A program made the translations under genes and the position numbers. From the NCBI GenBank assembly GCA_948470475.1, contig OX419345.1:16413363-16477362 (forward strand): a DNA stretch of 64,000 bases, in the 5' to 3' direction. Below are positions 22,781 through 33,611 of the stretch, piece by piece. The notes under the pieces were generated by a model. It was not told the origin of the DNA. It was given only the letters and a program-made list of their open reading frames with translations, and did not search any database. The stretch comes from Galaxea fascicularis (taxonomy: Eukaryota > Cnidaria > Anthozoa > Scleractinia > Euphylliidae). Position 1 is the first letter of the stretch; every line of letters starts with the position of its first letter.

Positions 22781-22805
22781 CTGACGAAGGTCTAACGCTC
22801 GAAAC
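22781..22805 (+). ncRNA. Second hammerhead-like motif, decayed
   Basis: CTGACGA, extra A, GGTC/GCTC with the same TAAC loop, then GAAAC. The stem has one mismatch compared with the copy at 22324, which suggests a decayed copy of the same terminal repeat. Confidence 0.35.
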
Positions 22806-22860
22806 CTCTGCTTTTTTTTTTTATCCCTTTACCGAATCAAATTTACATTATTAACTTGTG

Positions 22861-22934
22861 AAAAGAAATGAAGACTGATCCTCGCAGTTGTGAACGCAAT
22901 TAATGGAATTGCGTAAAGACGCCTGAAAAAAATA

Positions 22935-22982
<48 letters not shown>

Positions 22983-23000
22983 TGCTCTAACCAACGCGAA
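22861..23000 (-). mobile_element. tRNA-derived SINE (family with GGTTTGAACCCGTGACCTCGC on + strand)
   Basis: Same family as the copies at 53897-54088 and 54161-54308. On the - strand it has a tRNA-like head with B-box CGGGTTCAAACC and a body ending CGTTCACAACTGCGAGGATC. This copy has the A-box region altered (GTTGG followed by TTAGAGCATCG), so it is old. Confidence 0.75.
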
Positions 23001-23143
23001 AACTCGTTTAAAGACAATGTTACATAAATATTTCAATGTAATAATTTACGTAATCTACACATACAGATAATGAAAAAGATATAACACATAAAACGCGTTT
23101 AAAATAACCGATCGCAGATAGAAATAATAGGTAATCAGACTGT

Positions 23144-23290
23144 CTATTTACAAAACATACAGTTGCAGTCGTACGATGACAACTGTAACTTTTGTAAATT
23201 TTTTCGGAATATCGAAAGAGATTCCGACGTTCTTATTTCGTCTGGTAGATTGTTCCATTGTTTGGCAGCCTGATACATGAAAGAATGCTG
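23144..23290 (-). mobile_element. LINE C-terminal fragment
   Basis: On the - strand the frame reads FMYQAAKQWNNLPDEIRTS then LSIFRKNLQKL and stops at 23144-23146. AAKQWNNLP is the common C-terminal signature of LINE reverse transcriptase ORFs. It is a different family from the LINE at 3237. Confidence 0.65.
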
Positions 23291-23465
23291 CATATTTATA
23301 TTTAATATTTATTTCATATACATCGTTGTCATTATTAACTCAGTAGATAAAACCAAACTTCTCGTGTATTGATCGGAAAGTGGGTATTTATCCGTATCGG
23401 GCGTAATGACTAATTGTTCGGCGTTAATTATTATTCCTCGCATTATGTAATTACATGACAATGGG

Positions 23466-23473
23466 TGACGTCA
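23466..23473. promoter_or_regulatory. CRE palindrome TGACGTCA upstream of paralog 3
   Basis: A full 8-bp CRE, the binding site of CREB/ATF bZIP factors, 83 bases before the paralog 3 start codon. Regulation is inferred from the motif and its position. Confidence 0.4.
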
Positions 23474-23555
23474 TGAAAGTTAAACATTAATTGGTAAAGA
23501 GTCAATTGTCGCAAACGCACGCGCACGGCGTTCTATTTCTATTCGAAGCACGAGC

Positions 23556-24414
23556 ATGGTTTCTCAGAAGTACCATACTCCATTCTGCGAAAAGAACTGT
23601 AAGATAGAACACCACGATCTAGTTACGGTGTTGTGCCTGGACAGCTCACAAAGATCCGATGAGCTGCCAGATTTGCTTAGGGAATGCATCGATTCCTATA
23701 AGAACTGGGATCATAACAGCGAAGTACCAGATCCTCTGGAAGAACTCAGATGCCCGTTGATATATCTCGCGTCCGCTTTCGGTAAGGCTGGACTTGTTAG
23801 AGCTCTTCTTCAAGACAACTTTGACGCACGAGCTGTGAACTTTAACGGAGAGACAGCGCTTCACGCGGCTGTCCAATACATCTTCCGTACGGGTATGCTG
23901 AAAGCACGGGGATTGAAAGTTGCGTCAACGCTAGGGCCTATCAAAAACAGGATGAAAGCTTTTGAGCAGATCTTAGTCGCTCTCACTGAGAGTGATCCCA
24001 AAATAATGTTCGTCCAAGACAACGACGGGAACACGGTTTTCCATGCCGCCGCCGATAACATCTGGAATGATCGACAGAATGATCGGTTGGGGAGAAGCGC
24101 CTCGTTCTTCCAGTTCTGTTTGAAGTCTTTGATCACTCGGCTTTTGACGCTGGAAGAAGCCAGGAAAGTAACAAGGGAGGAAATTATCCAGGTCTTAAAC
24201 GCGGAAAACTCTGATGGCGATTCCATTTTCCACATCTTGGCGCGGGATTACGTCTATGGCTTCAAGAGTATGAAGCATGTGTTGAAAATATTTTATCCGG
24301 GTCATGTACCGTCTGCAGTCAACAAAGAGAACGAAACAGTGGCCAAAATTGCTCTGGAGCGCAATCGTAGAAAAGCCATACAGGTTTTTCCTGAATTCCT
24401 GGAACAAGAACAAA
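23556..24414 (+). CDS. Paralog 3, first exon: Cys/His motif and ankyrin repeats
   Basis: ATG 23556 is followed within six residues by the family motif HTPFC-x3-C-x3-HHDLV. The exon codes 286 residues and one base, ending at the donor GTAGGA (24415). Ankyrin units: LRCPLIYLASAFGKAGLVRA, FNGETALHAAVQYIF, DNDGNTVFHAAADNI and NSDGDSIFHILARD. The insert FFQFCLKSLITRLLTL before the last unit matches paralog 2. Of the four, paralogs 2 and 3 look the most alike over this exon. The joined protein would be 856 residues, the longest of paralogs 2 to 4, because of a long linker in the next exon. Without splicing, the frame stops at 24453. Confidence 0.88.
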
Positions 24415-24742
24415 GTAGGAAGAGTTTCGTTTTTGTCCATTTGTTTGTGTTTTGAGTCTTTGTAGTTTAGTTCCTTGTTTTGTTTTTTTTTTTCGCTACA
24501 AGGAGGAGATAGTTCAAGACTTAAAGATATTATTCAGGCACGTGAATTTGTACTTTTTCTTATTCAGTGGTTTTTAATTGAGTGTTGAAATTATTTCTCG
24601 TTTTTTTTCTTTTTTTGGATTTACTTTACTGCGCCTTTTGATTGGTAAGCAAAACTCGTGTCACTTTCTCAACCAATTAGAAGCAAATTTAGAGAACCAA
24701 TCGTGACGTACACGCATTTTCCCGCACCTTGCACCGGCTACA

Positions 24743-24829
24743 CCAACCTCGTTCCCAAGGCTTTTCCGTAGAGATAAAAATCCCTCCCGCCATTTTTATC
24801 TCTACGGAAAAGCCCTGGGAACGAGGTTG
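24743..24829. mobile_element. 87-bp hairpin MITE with 8-bp target duplication
   Basis: CAACCTCGTTCCCAAGGCTT and its reverse complement (one base different) form arms of about 38 bp around a C-rich loop. CGGCTACA occurs directly on both sides (24735-24742 and 24830-24837). An 8-bp duplication is typical of hAT elements. It lies in the paralog 3 intron. Confidence 0.8.
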
Positions 24830-25038
24830 CGGCTACATGTTATTCCTTCGAATTGTGATTGGCTTATTGTCCTGCTTCCGTCTGAAATGATTGGCCAGAG
24901 AACTTACTTCGGGTTTAGTTTTATGATACTCAATCAAAAATCACCTTATTATATCAGTTTGGTAAAAACTGGAAGGAACTTACACGAACAATCGATCGGT
25001 TCTGAAATGTTCTTATTAGGAAATAAACGAAAGATTGG

Positions 25039-25200
25039 CCGTTTTTATACTATACTGGCGCATAATCCGTCCAGACGCATTATGCGTCTGTTATTTTATC
25101 CGTCTAGCTTGCCGTTTTTCTTTAATCCGTCTGAGACGAAGTCGCGCAAACATTTGCAGTGTGTCTGTTATCTTTGTCTAGTATAAAGACGGACAAAAGA
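25039..25200. mobile_element. Fold-back element related to the one at 43731
   Basis: Starts GGCCGTTTTTATACTATAC and ends with CTAGTATAAAGACGGAC, with internal inverted CAGACGCATTATGCGTCTG. It shares the GGCCGTTTTT start and the repeated GTCTGAGACG words with the element in the SVOP-like gene. Confidence 0.55.
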
Positions 25201-25347
25201 CGGATGACGTGTCTAGACGAACTATCTAGGGAAATTCTTGCATTGTATACGCAGTTATTGAGGCCTTTTGATTTGTCAAAAATTGTACTTAAGCCGTGAG
25301 TTTAATTAAGTAAGAATATTAACTCCACAATCTGTTTTTGTTTGAAG

Positions 25348-27059
25348 GCGGCAGTTTAATCTCGATCAGCTCCGATTCCGCGTTATCTGAGAGCGAATTA
25401 GCATCACCTAGTACCTCAAAGTATTCCGAGGAATCCACCACCCTCAATGAATCCACAGCTCACCAGGAAGTATCTTTGATAGTCATCTCTGACAACGACA
25501 TGCCACAGGTCACTCACTCAATAGAAGAAGATGAGAACAGTTCGAGTGAAGTGATTGCCAATTCCATGGAAACAGTCACTGGCTTCACTGATCGGGAGCA
25601 AATGAACATAGCACCGCTGATGACAAATCCTGGGACCCACAATTTGTTGACAGTTTCGATCGACAGCCGTCTGGGGAAGTCGACACGGTTGGAAGTTCCT
25701 GGCCTTTCACAGAAGCCTAATGTTGCTGGTTCACTGTATGACAGCATGATCGCTACACCAGTGCAAGCAGAAGTTATGTATGTGGGTGATACGGTGCGCT
25801 CCAACGAATGTGATGTTTCCAAGGAAACCAGTGTCACCAACAGGTGCAACGGCGAGGACCAACCAGGTGCTAGTTCAAAGCTTGTTGAAGTGCTTGATAC
25901 TGATACTGATATGGAAGCCACGGCTAATGAACAATCTGATCCTCTGGCTCCTTTCAGTATCACCTTCTCAACTGGTGATTCCAACGCAGTGCCTCAAGGA
26001 AGCGGCCAGGAGGGGGTCCCGCCCAGTGAGGAACGAATTAGCTTTGAGGAGAGTGACTCCCTTGAAGAAGACCAGGTTGCAGTCTCCGATTCCACTGCAG
26101 AAGCCTCAAATAACAATAGTGACGGTTTGCTAGAAGTCAGCACTGAAACGGAGACATCTTTTAACTTGGAAACGCTTAATAATGTGCTTGGTGCTGGTGC
26201 AAATCAAACAACTGAGGCACCCGATGTACAAGTTCCACAAACACTAGTGTCATCTTCTCAAGTCCCTGCTAACGAAGAGCGCGAAGTGATTGGGATCCCT
26301 GGGGATATCTTATCTGTTCAGCAGTCCGACTTGTTTGAAGTTCCACAGGCAAACCAACTCTACCGCGGCAAAGCAATGGATTCCTCTCTGCGAGGAAAAA
26401 CCATCTGCGGATCAATACCAAGTGAACTGTTTGATCCGCCAAGGAAACATATCCCAGAATCAGAAGATTATGGACAGCTATACGCCTGTCATTTACTAGA
26501 TTCGCCTAACCTTGCATTGCAATACAAGGAAAAGACTGCCTATGAGAACACTCGCGAGGCAACTTCTTTAACTTCACTTGCCTCTGCCAGCACCGAGACC
26601 ATCCACTCTGAAGCATCGGACCGTTCGGACTTTAATACTGAGGGCTCGGATGACAGGAGCACCATATTGAAGTGCATCACAGACAACTCCTTCCTGGAGT
26701 TCCTTATCACCGAGGGCCTCGAGCTGGATTCGTGCAGTAAGAAGGGTGTCGTTGACGTGGTGATGTGCCAATACAGCAACAAACTTAGCGTGGTAGAGAA
26801 CGCAATCCCTACACTTGCAACGCAGATTAAGCAAACGGAAACAACTATTGGTCAACAGAAAGAGAAAGTCAAACAGCTTCAGGAGGAACTGGAATTTGTG
26901 AAAGGAGAGATTGTCAAGAACGATAATTTACTGCTGAGGTTCAACAACGAACAACAAGGATTGAGCAAGCAGCGTAAAGCATTAAAGCGAAAGGTGGCCC
27001 GTTGCGAAGGGACCATGAAGAAACTGCTTGTAAACGCTAAAAAGAGTCGATGTGATTAA
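25348..27059 (+). CDS. Paralog 3, last exon: long acidic linker, SIM-like motifs, coiled coil
   Basis: Acceptor is the AG at 25346-25347; GC completes the Ser codon begun by A at 24414, and 569 residues follow to TAA at 27057-27059. The linker of about 440 residues is Ser, Glu, Asp and Thr-rich and looks disordered. It has two sites that resemble SUMO-interaction motifs: LISISSDS right after the junction, and SLIVISDND at 25473-25499, the second with a textbook hydrophobic core then acidic residues. The conserved block SFLEFLITEGLEL and KKGVVDVVMCQYSNKL starts near residue 733. The coiled coil (QQKEKVKQLQEELEFVKG) and LKRKVARCEG follow, with a basic end (KKSRCD). An alternative acceptor seven bases downstream would break the frame. 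Confidence 0.87.
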
Positions 27060-27399
27060 TCGCGTTTCTTTGTTCCTTTTATTCTTGTTACAATGGGTAA
27101 TTCCAAGAAGATTACTATCAGTGATTTTGGAAAAGTTTCTTAACGGACATTTCAACAAAAACCTTTTAACTTCCCTCAGATCCTTTTGAAAACTGTACAA
27201 TATTGTGCTTTTTGTAATTTAAGACCTATTGATGTTTGCAGCATTCCTTTACGGGGAGTCGATTTTTCCACGTCTCAAAATATTGACAACAATAAACCAA
27301 AGAAACCGATTGTGCATATTCTGCATTCGAAATAGCTCGTATGCAGTCTCGCTTTCTACATCACCTTCAAACACAGTGTGCAACCACCCCCTTCTTTTA

Positions 27400-27576
27400 G
27401 GGGCCCCATATCCCTTACTTTCATTTTCGATTTCCCGGAATCTCTTTTTAAAATATCCCGTATCCCATTAATTTTCCCCCAAATTTCCCGTATCCCGTTA
27501 ATTTTTCCCCCAAATATCCTATATCCCTATATTTTTTAATTTTATATCCCGTATCCCGATAACCCTTAATGGGGCC
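27400..27576. mobile_element. MITE with TTA target sites and internal short repeats
   Basis: TTA then GGGGCCCCATATCCC at the left; AATGGGGCC then TTA at the right. The inside holds repeated TTTCCCGTATCCCGTTAAT-type words. TTA duplications fit a Harbinger-type origin. Confidence 0.6.
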
Positions 27577-29515
27577 TTATTTTAGAGTTGCAGGTTCAAT
27601 GTTCGTGCTCGTATTCCTTCAAAGCCGCTTCCACGTCTGAAGTCCGTCGTTACTCAACTCCCAAGGCTAAGACCATCCTCAATTTCCCGTTTCCTCATCT
27701 TCGCTCAGTTGGTGTCTTATTGTTACAAAATAGTTAGATACAGTGACTTGTGCGTTGTCGCCTAGGATCGGCGGTGTTTTCCTCTGGTTCTACCTCAGTT
27801 ACCCCATGTTATTTCCTAGCAGCTGTCAAATATCTACCAGGGAAAGAAAGTTCGTTTTCTGAGGATGCTTGAATACAGTGTTAAAGTTGAAAAAAATTGA
27901 GGAGAACAGTTTCTTCTCTTGAATTATCTCAATTGATGTTGACTTTCTGAAAATCACAACTGACCTTATAATATGGCTCTTGGGGGTAAAACTTGCCTTC
28001 TGAAAATCACTTATAAGTTGAAAGAAAACTCTTTAAGTTCTTTGGAGCTTTTGGAACTCACCGAAGTCCAGTCAGTGATGACTACATACAACAAGATACA
28101 AAAGCAAAGAATGCCACATTAATTACAAGATTTGACTCCATGTTTAATAAATATACATGTCACCTACAGAAACAATGTACATGCATCGTTCAATCTAGTG
28201 AAATAATTAATTGTAGGTTCCTCCAGTGTCAAAATAGTAAAATATACAAAATTAATGTTTGATGAACTAATTACCATGACAAAACAACTCACAGGAATAG
28301 CTGTATACAAAACCATGTTGTAAATCAACCTCAAATAATGATAGCAACGTGAGTATAACACAGGTATCTTAACACTACAAATAAACAGTAGTCTCCATTT
28401 GGTGTGCGAAAATATGCTCAGATATTTGTGCAGGGCTGTCTCTAATTTTTGAAGTAGGTGGGAAATTTGAGTTGTGATACAACCAGTTGCAAAAATGTTG
28501 AGACACTCTCAATGAAGATACGCTTTTCTTTCTTATAATCCTTGCCAATAAAGTATCTGTGAGATATAAGGCACATCTCCCCCCTCTCCCCCATTCAAAG
28601 TTGTTGCTCTGACTTTCAAGTGTAGTGTTGCAGTGATACCAATTTTGAAAAGGGGGGGAGGGGGAATGGAACGCGAAAGATCAGGGACTCATTATTACAT
28701 CCCAAATGACGTGTTAGTGTCTCAAGTATTTTTGCAACTTGTTGTAGTGAAGTCAACATGCTGGCTTTTTATCAAAGTAGCCGGGGATGTACCTCAAAAT
28801 ATGAGGGGAAAATCCCCAGCCGCTGGTCCTGAATAACAGCCCTGTTTGTGCGCGGACATTAACTGTTCCGAGAGCCTTCAAGGAACTGGTAATGTCTGCA
28901 GACAAATATCCAAGCATATTTTTAAAGCCAAATGGAGACTATTGTGTTTATTATCCTTCAAATATTTTTCACAACGCTCATTGGGGAGTATCACCAGATA
29001 TTCCCCAGTTTTAGCTGGGGAATATTCAGTCATGTGATGCATTTAGACCAATTGCCTGCGAGTGAAAATCTTCATGGATTATGATCCCCAATATCAACAT
29101 CTGTACTCTCCTTACACTTCTTATTTATTTTCTATGTTACACATTGGGAGAATTTGAATAATGTTAATTCAATATTATTGATCACTGGTGATCACGTCCT
29201 GTATTCTCATGCCCTGTATGTTTGACATATTAGTGATATGGTAACAAGAAGTTAGATGGTGGTCAGTATTGGGACATAAGAGGTGTATCCAACAATCAAA
29301 ATAATTTATTAACATCTATTTTCTCTTTTTTCAGTAAGACTTTATTGGGCAATCATTTCATTTATTCCTCTGATGGTATGTGTACATGTATCAAGTAATA
29401 AAAGGAGAAATGAGATGCTGATCATTCTTGAAGTTTGAAGGATTAATATTATAAACATAATTTCAGGATTAATAAATAATGAACATAATAAATGGCCTAA
29501 TAAATAATGGACATA
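27577..29515. other. Intergenic between paralogs 3 and 4, no gene seen
   Basis: No domain-like frame. A small hairpin, ATATTCCCCAG...CTGGGGAATAT, lies at 28999-29025. The part from about 29130 resembles in patches the sequence near 1270-1400 (AGAATTTG, CTCATxCCCTGT), so it is probably another old repeat. Confidence 0.4.
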
Positions 29516-29907
29516 GAGTTCTAAAGTGTGACGTCACAAAAAATTAAATTTGTGAAATTATTGGATGTGGTGCCATTTTCAAATAGAGCATCCTTAAAAA
29601 GGGTCCTTTCCAAACATTAGCTCTTAACTGTAATTCCCAGCCAAAATATAAAGGATTAAAATTTGATACTGCCCCATACAAATTTCTCTTAATTTTGAGT
29701 CAGTTCTAAACTAAAGGAACTGAAACAAATTTTGAAGGGTTTGTATGGGATGCCATCAAACTTTGATCCCTTAAATCTCTACTGGGAATTGCCATTCAGT
29801 GCTAAGTTCTGGGATGACAGTGTCTTTTAGGATGCTCTATACAAATATGGCACCAAATCCCATAATTTTCAAAGAATTATTTTTATGTCGTCATCACTTT
29901 AGAACTC
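29516..29907. mobile_element. 392-bp MITE with long inverted repeats and TA target
   Basis: GAGTTCTAAAGTG at the left and CACTTTAGAACTC at the right, each flanked by TA. The two halves match over about 190 bp each (for example GGTGCCATTTTCAAATAGAGC against GCTCTATACAAATATGGCACC), so the element is nearly one large hairpin. A TA duplication fits Tc1/mariner. Confidence 0.8.
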
Positions 29908-30089
29908 TATAGGTAGTTAAACAATGTGGATCCCAAATTATGTTTTAACTGTTTATAGTCAACATGATAAATACTAGAAGTGGACAACTGATTTGATTTT
30001 GTTGATCATGAACATGATTACAAACAGAATTTGACGATGTAAAATCTTGTTTTTTTCTCACATTCATAATAATGAAACTTTCTTCTATA

Positions 30090-30102
30090 ATGATAGTAAT
30101 AG

Positions 30103-30149
<47 letters not shown>

Positions 30150-30152
30150 TTG
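30090..30152. repeat. Mirror-joined trinucleotide repeat
   Basis: A run of TAA-type units (about 30098-30125) is followed directly by a run of ATT-type units to 30151, so the two halves are inverted copies. On the - strand, sequence to the right (30160-30285) reads into the run and may be the 3' end of a retroposon. Confidence 0.8.
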
Positions 30153-31222
30153 TCAGCATAATGACAACCTGTGGGGTAGGGTATGCATGTAGTGGAGGCT
30201 CTACCTAATAGGAGTTCCATTCTCTTTCTTGAAGTACAAGAAACGGTTTCAAAAAAATTAAAAAGAGTACCAAAAAATGTCACAAAATAGGTTTGAAATT
30301 CTGGCTATGTACAGTACAAACATTGGGCTTATGGCCTGGGATGTTTACACCTTACCAACTCCCCCCTGATGTCCAAGGGCTCAGTGTATGACCGAGCTAT
30401 GGTGCTTTTTGGCTTGTTTTTTTATGTGCCCTTTAATTCGACATTGCCCTGTATTTCATTTTGCCACTTTTTTGACAAATAACATTATGCAAAACCTGGC
30501 GGTGTCTTTTGCAAAACTTTTGATTCCACTTTTTTTGTTAGTCTCTTATCAAACACTTCATGGCCAGAAAAAAAACTTAGTTTTTGCATATGTTAATTGC
30601 CAAAAAAGGAAGCACCAGAGCTCTGTTATGCACTAGGGCCTTCAATTATTACTAACATTGTCAAGATACTCGGACAGGATGCATGGCCTCTCCATTTTGA
30701 CTTTTAGCAACTCCTCAGTTTTAGCACTCAATCTAATAAATTATAATGGTAATAATATTAATTTTGGCCCTAAGTTTTCCTTCAACTGAACAACATTGCA
30801 ACATAACCAATGACAAATTCAAAATGTTTTCTTGATTTCTAGAGAAGACATATTCTGTTTTCTTTATGATAATCATTTTCTGTAAATAATACAAAGCTGG
30901 CTATAGATAGATAAGGGGCTCTCTTGTGCACTATCAAGTTGTAAGTGAATGGTTGAAATCTTCCTCAAATGAAGCATGCACCTTACAATCATACAAAGAT
31001 TAGAGGAAAAAACTATGAAAATACAATACAGATACACTGTAGCAACTACATGTATCACTCAATATATAAATTTTACACTTGGTGACCTATCTGAAAACAA
31101 CTGTGTGTTATTTAAATATCCACTAACCAAGATGTTATATCAAGGAATAATGCAAATGCAGCATAGCAGTATTCTGTATTACCAGTAACTCAACTGAAGG
31201 TCTCAATGTAAATTGCCAGGGT
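30153..31222. other. Intergenic, 3' flank of paralog 4
   Basis: No gene seen. The right part is expected to include the paralog 4 3' untranslated region on the - strand. Confidence 0.4.
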
Positions 31223-32409
31223 TTACCTCTCTGCTAACTTGCTTGATTTAGAAGGGGTACCACAAAGTTCTCTCTCCACTTCCTCACATGAGGAAATTTT
31301 GCGCTTTACAGCAATGGACTCCTCTCTCAACTTCTCACATTGCTGAACCACCATTCTGTGCTTCTCTGTAGCTTCAACAATATTCCTCTGAAGATTATCA
31401 ATTTCGGCAAACAATCTGAGTTTTTCCTCTTCTTTCTGTTGCAGCTTCACCTTAGAGTTGTGAATTTCCACTTCCAACCGTCTCTTTTCTGTCTCAGTTT
31501 GACAAATTTCACTATTACAATTTGCCATTTTCTTCCCAAACTCACCCTTGATTAGTTCCACAATTTGAAATTTTATTGATGGGTTAAACTCACTGCCTTG
31601 TGTTAACAGAAATTCAAAAAAAGCACTGTCCCCTGCGGGTGATGCATTTGAGTTTTCTGCCACCCTGTGACTGACAGATGGAGATATGGCAACATGTGTT
31701 TCTGCCTTGCTTATCACTGCAGACTCTATATGTGACAGCCCATTAGACACAACAGAGGTGGCTACAGATTCCTCTGACACATGATCCTGTGCCCTGGAAT
31801 CAGATGTTGATGGTGACACTCCAACGTGATTTTCAACTTCCAAACTGTTTTGAGAAAGTGGAGACACACAGCATGGTGAATAGGCTAAGTCTTCCTCCTG
31901 CTTCATGATTTCATGTGGAGAGGAGTTGGCACAGTCTGTTTCTGAGACAAGCAGATTAGGCAAAAAGACAGGGTAGGGCTCATCATGTGACAATCCTTGT
32001 GCTGCAAAGCTGTCTCTATGTGAATGGCCAACAATGCCATTTGATGAAAGTGAGAGAGGATTTTCACTTCTGCAATCTGATGGTGTTTCTTGAGACTCAC
32101 CATCACATACAACTGCATCGGTTGACATTTCATTGTACTGGTTCAATGATGTTGAGGTCCCAGTGTAAGGGTGTTGAGATGCCACGCCTTCAGCTGAGGT
32201 ACGCAAGGACAGAACAACAGATTCAAGAGATTTAGGTGATGAGCCTGGTTGTGCCCCTTTCAGAAGACGTCCCTGGACTTCCCCTGCCTGGCTCCACACA
32301 GCTTTTACCGTCACTTCAGGATAAGGTGTGGTTGTTACGACAGCAGAGAAAGCGGCTTCAGAATCCTGTGGTAGCGCACAATCCAGCAGTGAAGAACTCG
32401 TACAAAGAT
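31223..32409 (-). CDS. Paralog 4, last exon: linker, conserved block, coiled coil
   Basis: On the - strand the acceptor is AATTTCAG with its AG at 32410-32411; AT completes the Asp codon begun by G at 33612, and 394 residues run to TAA at 31223-31225. The linker of about 250 residues is rich in Ser, Pro, Val and Glu. It contains IMKQEED (31889-31906 region), a possible SUMO-acceptor site. The conserved block SAFFEFLLTQGSEF and KFQIVELIKGEFGKKM is followed by a coiled coil (EKRRLEVEIHNSKVKLQQKE, LFAEIDNLQRNIVEATEK) and VKRKISSCEE, ending KSSKLAER. The conserved block is the most changed after that of paralog 1. The whole protein would be 701 residues. Confidence 0.86.
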
Positions 32410-33261
32410 CTGAAATTGGATAAGAGTGTGCTGTAAGTTCCCAAATAAAAGAGCATTCTGTGATGTTAGAATTTTGTTGCCAAGTGAAAACTTTTAAAGT
32501 TAGCAACAACTATTCAGTTTGTGCATTTCATGTGTGCTGTTCTACATGTAACTCCATAGTACCATTTAAGATCTTTTAAATGTCAGTGTAGCTGTGTAAT
32601 AAACTAAAGAGTGAGGTGTGCAGAGCTAATTTGAGTGTAACAGCCCTCTTCAAAACAACCAATCACACAAAATTATTTAAAGCAAGTTATTTCTCTTTCG
32701 TAGATTTTTGCTCAGTCTTTTGTGGTATCTTGATAACATGAGTTTCTTTATTTTGTTGTTCTTGAGATCGCAATTTTGGTTGTGTAATTTCATGACTGGA
32801 ATTTACGTTTTTTTTTTTTTCCACTAAGCATTATGCTTTTGTCAGTAGATGAAAAAATGTTAAGGAAGTGAGTGAGATCAGCCTCAAACCTTTAACTTGA
32901 AAGGACATATCCATTTTCTGAGTTAAAAAGAAGGTAAATGAACTACTGTGCAAAAAACCATGAACACTTTGATTTTATTTTGACATTTCCCACTGTGCAA
33001 CAACCAGTGAGAAGTGAGCTAATTACCACTACTGGTTGCGTTTTAGTTTTCTCGTGCTTGATTTTTACTTGAAACACAGTAACAGCCCATAAATATTTCT
33101 AATGTTCATGGCTTTAAGATTTTCACGACAACATGACTGGAGCTCAAACCACTAATATTCACATCCAAAATCCCACATGACAACTTCACAATGGAGTCGA
33201 TTCTAAGTTCTGTGGGAGGGAATGGAGAGGTTTGAATGATGAGGTCGTTAATTAGTAAGCG

Positions 33262-33330
33262 TATAAAAGGGTCCTTTTTGCAACACTAGATCACCCCTGA
33301 TGAAGACACTAGACAGGAGTGTCGAAACGT
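33262..33330 (+). ncRNA. TATA box and hammerhead-like motif of a Penelope-type terminal repeat
   Basis: TATAAAAG at 33262-33269, then 35 bases from its start CTGATGA (33297-33303), an extra A, a perfect 6-bp stem GACACT/AGTGTC around AGACAGG, then GAAACGT at 33324-33330. The order and spacing match the site at 22285-22348. CUGAUGA and GAAA are the hammerhead core strands. No Penelope coding sequence is attached. It lies in the paralog 4 intron, antisense to the gene. Confidence 0.45.
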
Positions 33331-33611
33331 TGGGTCGTGAATTGTAACTTTTTAAGTTACATTCATCAATTTTCAAACCAGAGTAGCATCAAACCATGTC
33401 TGATTGTCCACCTGGTTGCAGTGTGAACTTGAACATACCTGATCCCAGGGTAATTGGCTCGTCTGGCTGTTTTGAACAAGACCTGTCATAAAAGCTCTAT
33501 TCTATAAGCGATTAAAGTTTATTTCGTTTCAATCATAACGAAGCAGGGACAAGGGGACACTTAATAGAGCTCTAATGGTATCCAAAACGAGAACTACGCA
33601 GTGTGTAATAC

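Noticed and set aside
25514..25984. 156-codon - strand frame opposite paralog 3
   Set aside because: Shadow of the acidic, Ser-rich linker; the + strand frame fits the family and the splice sites.
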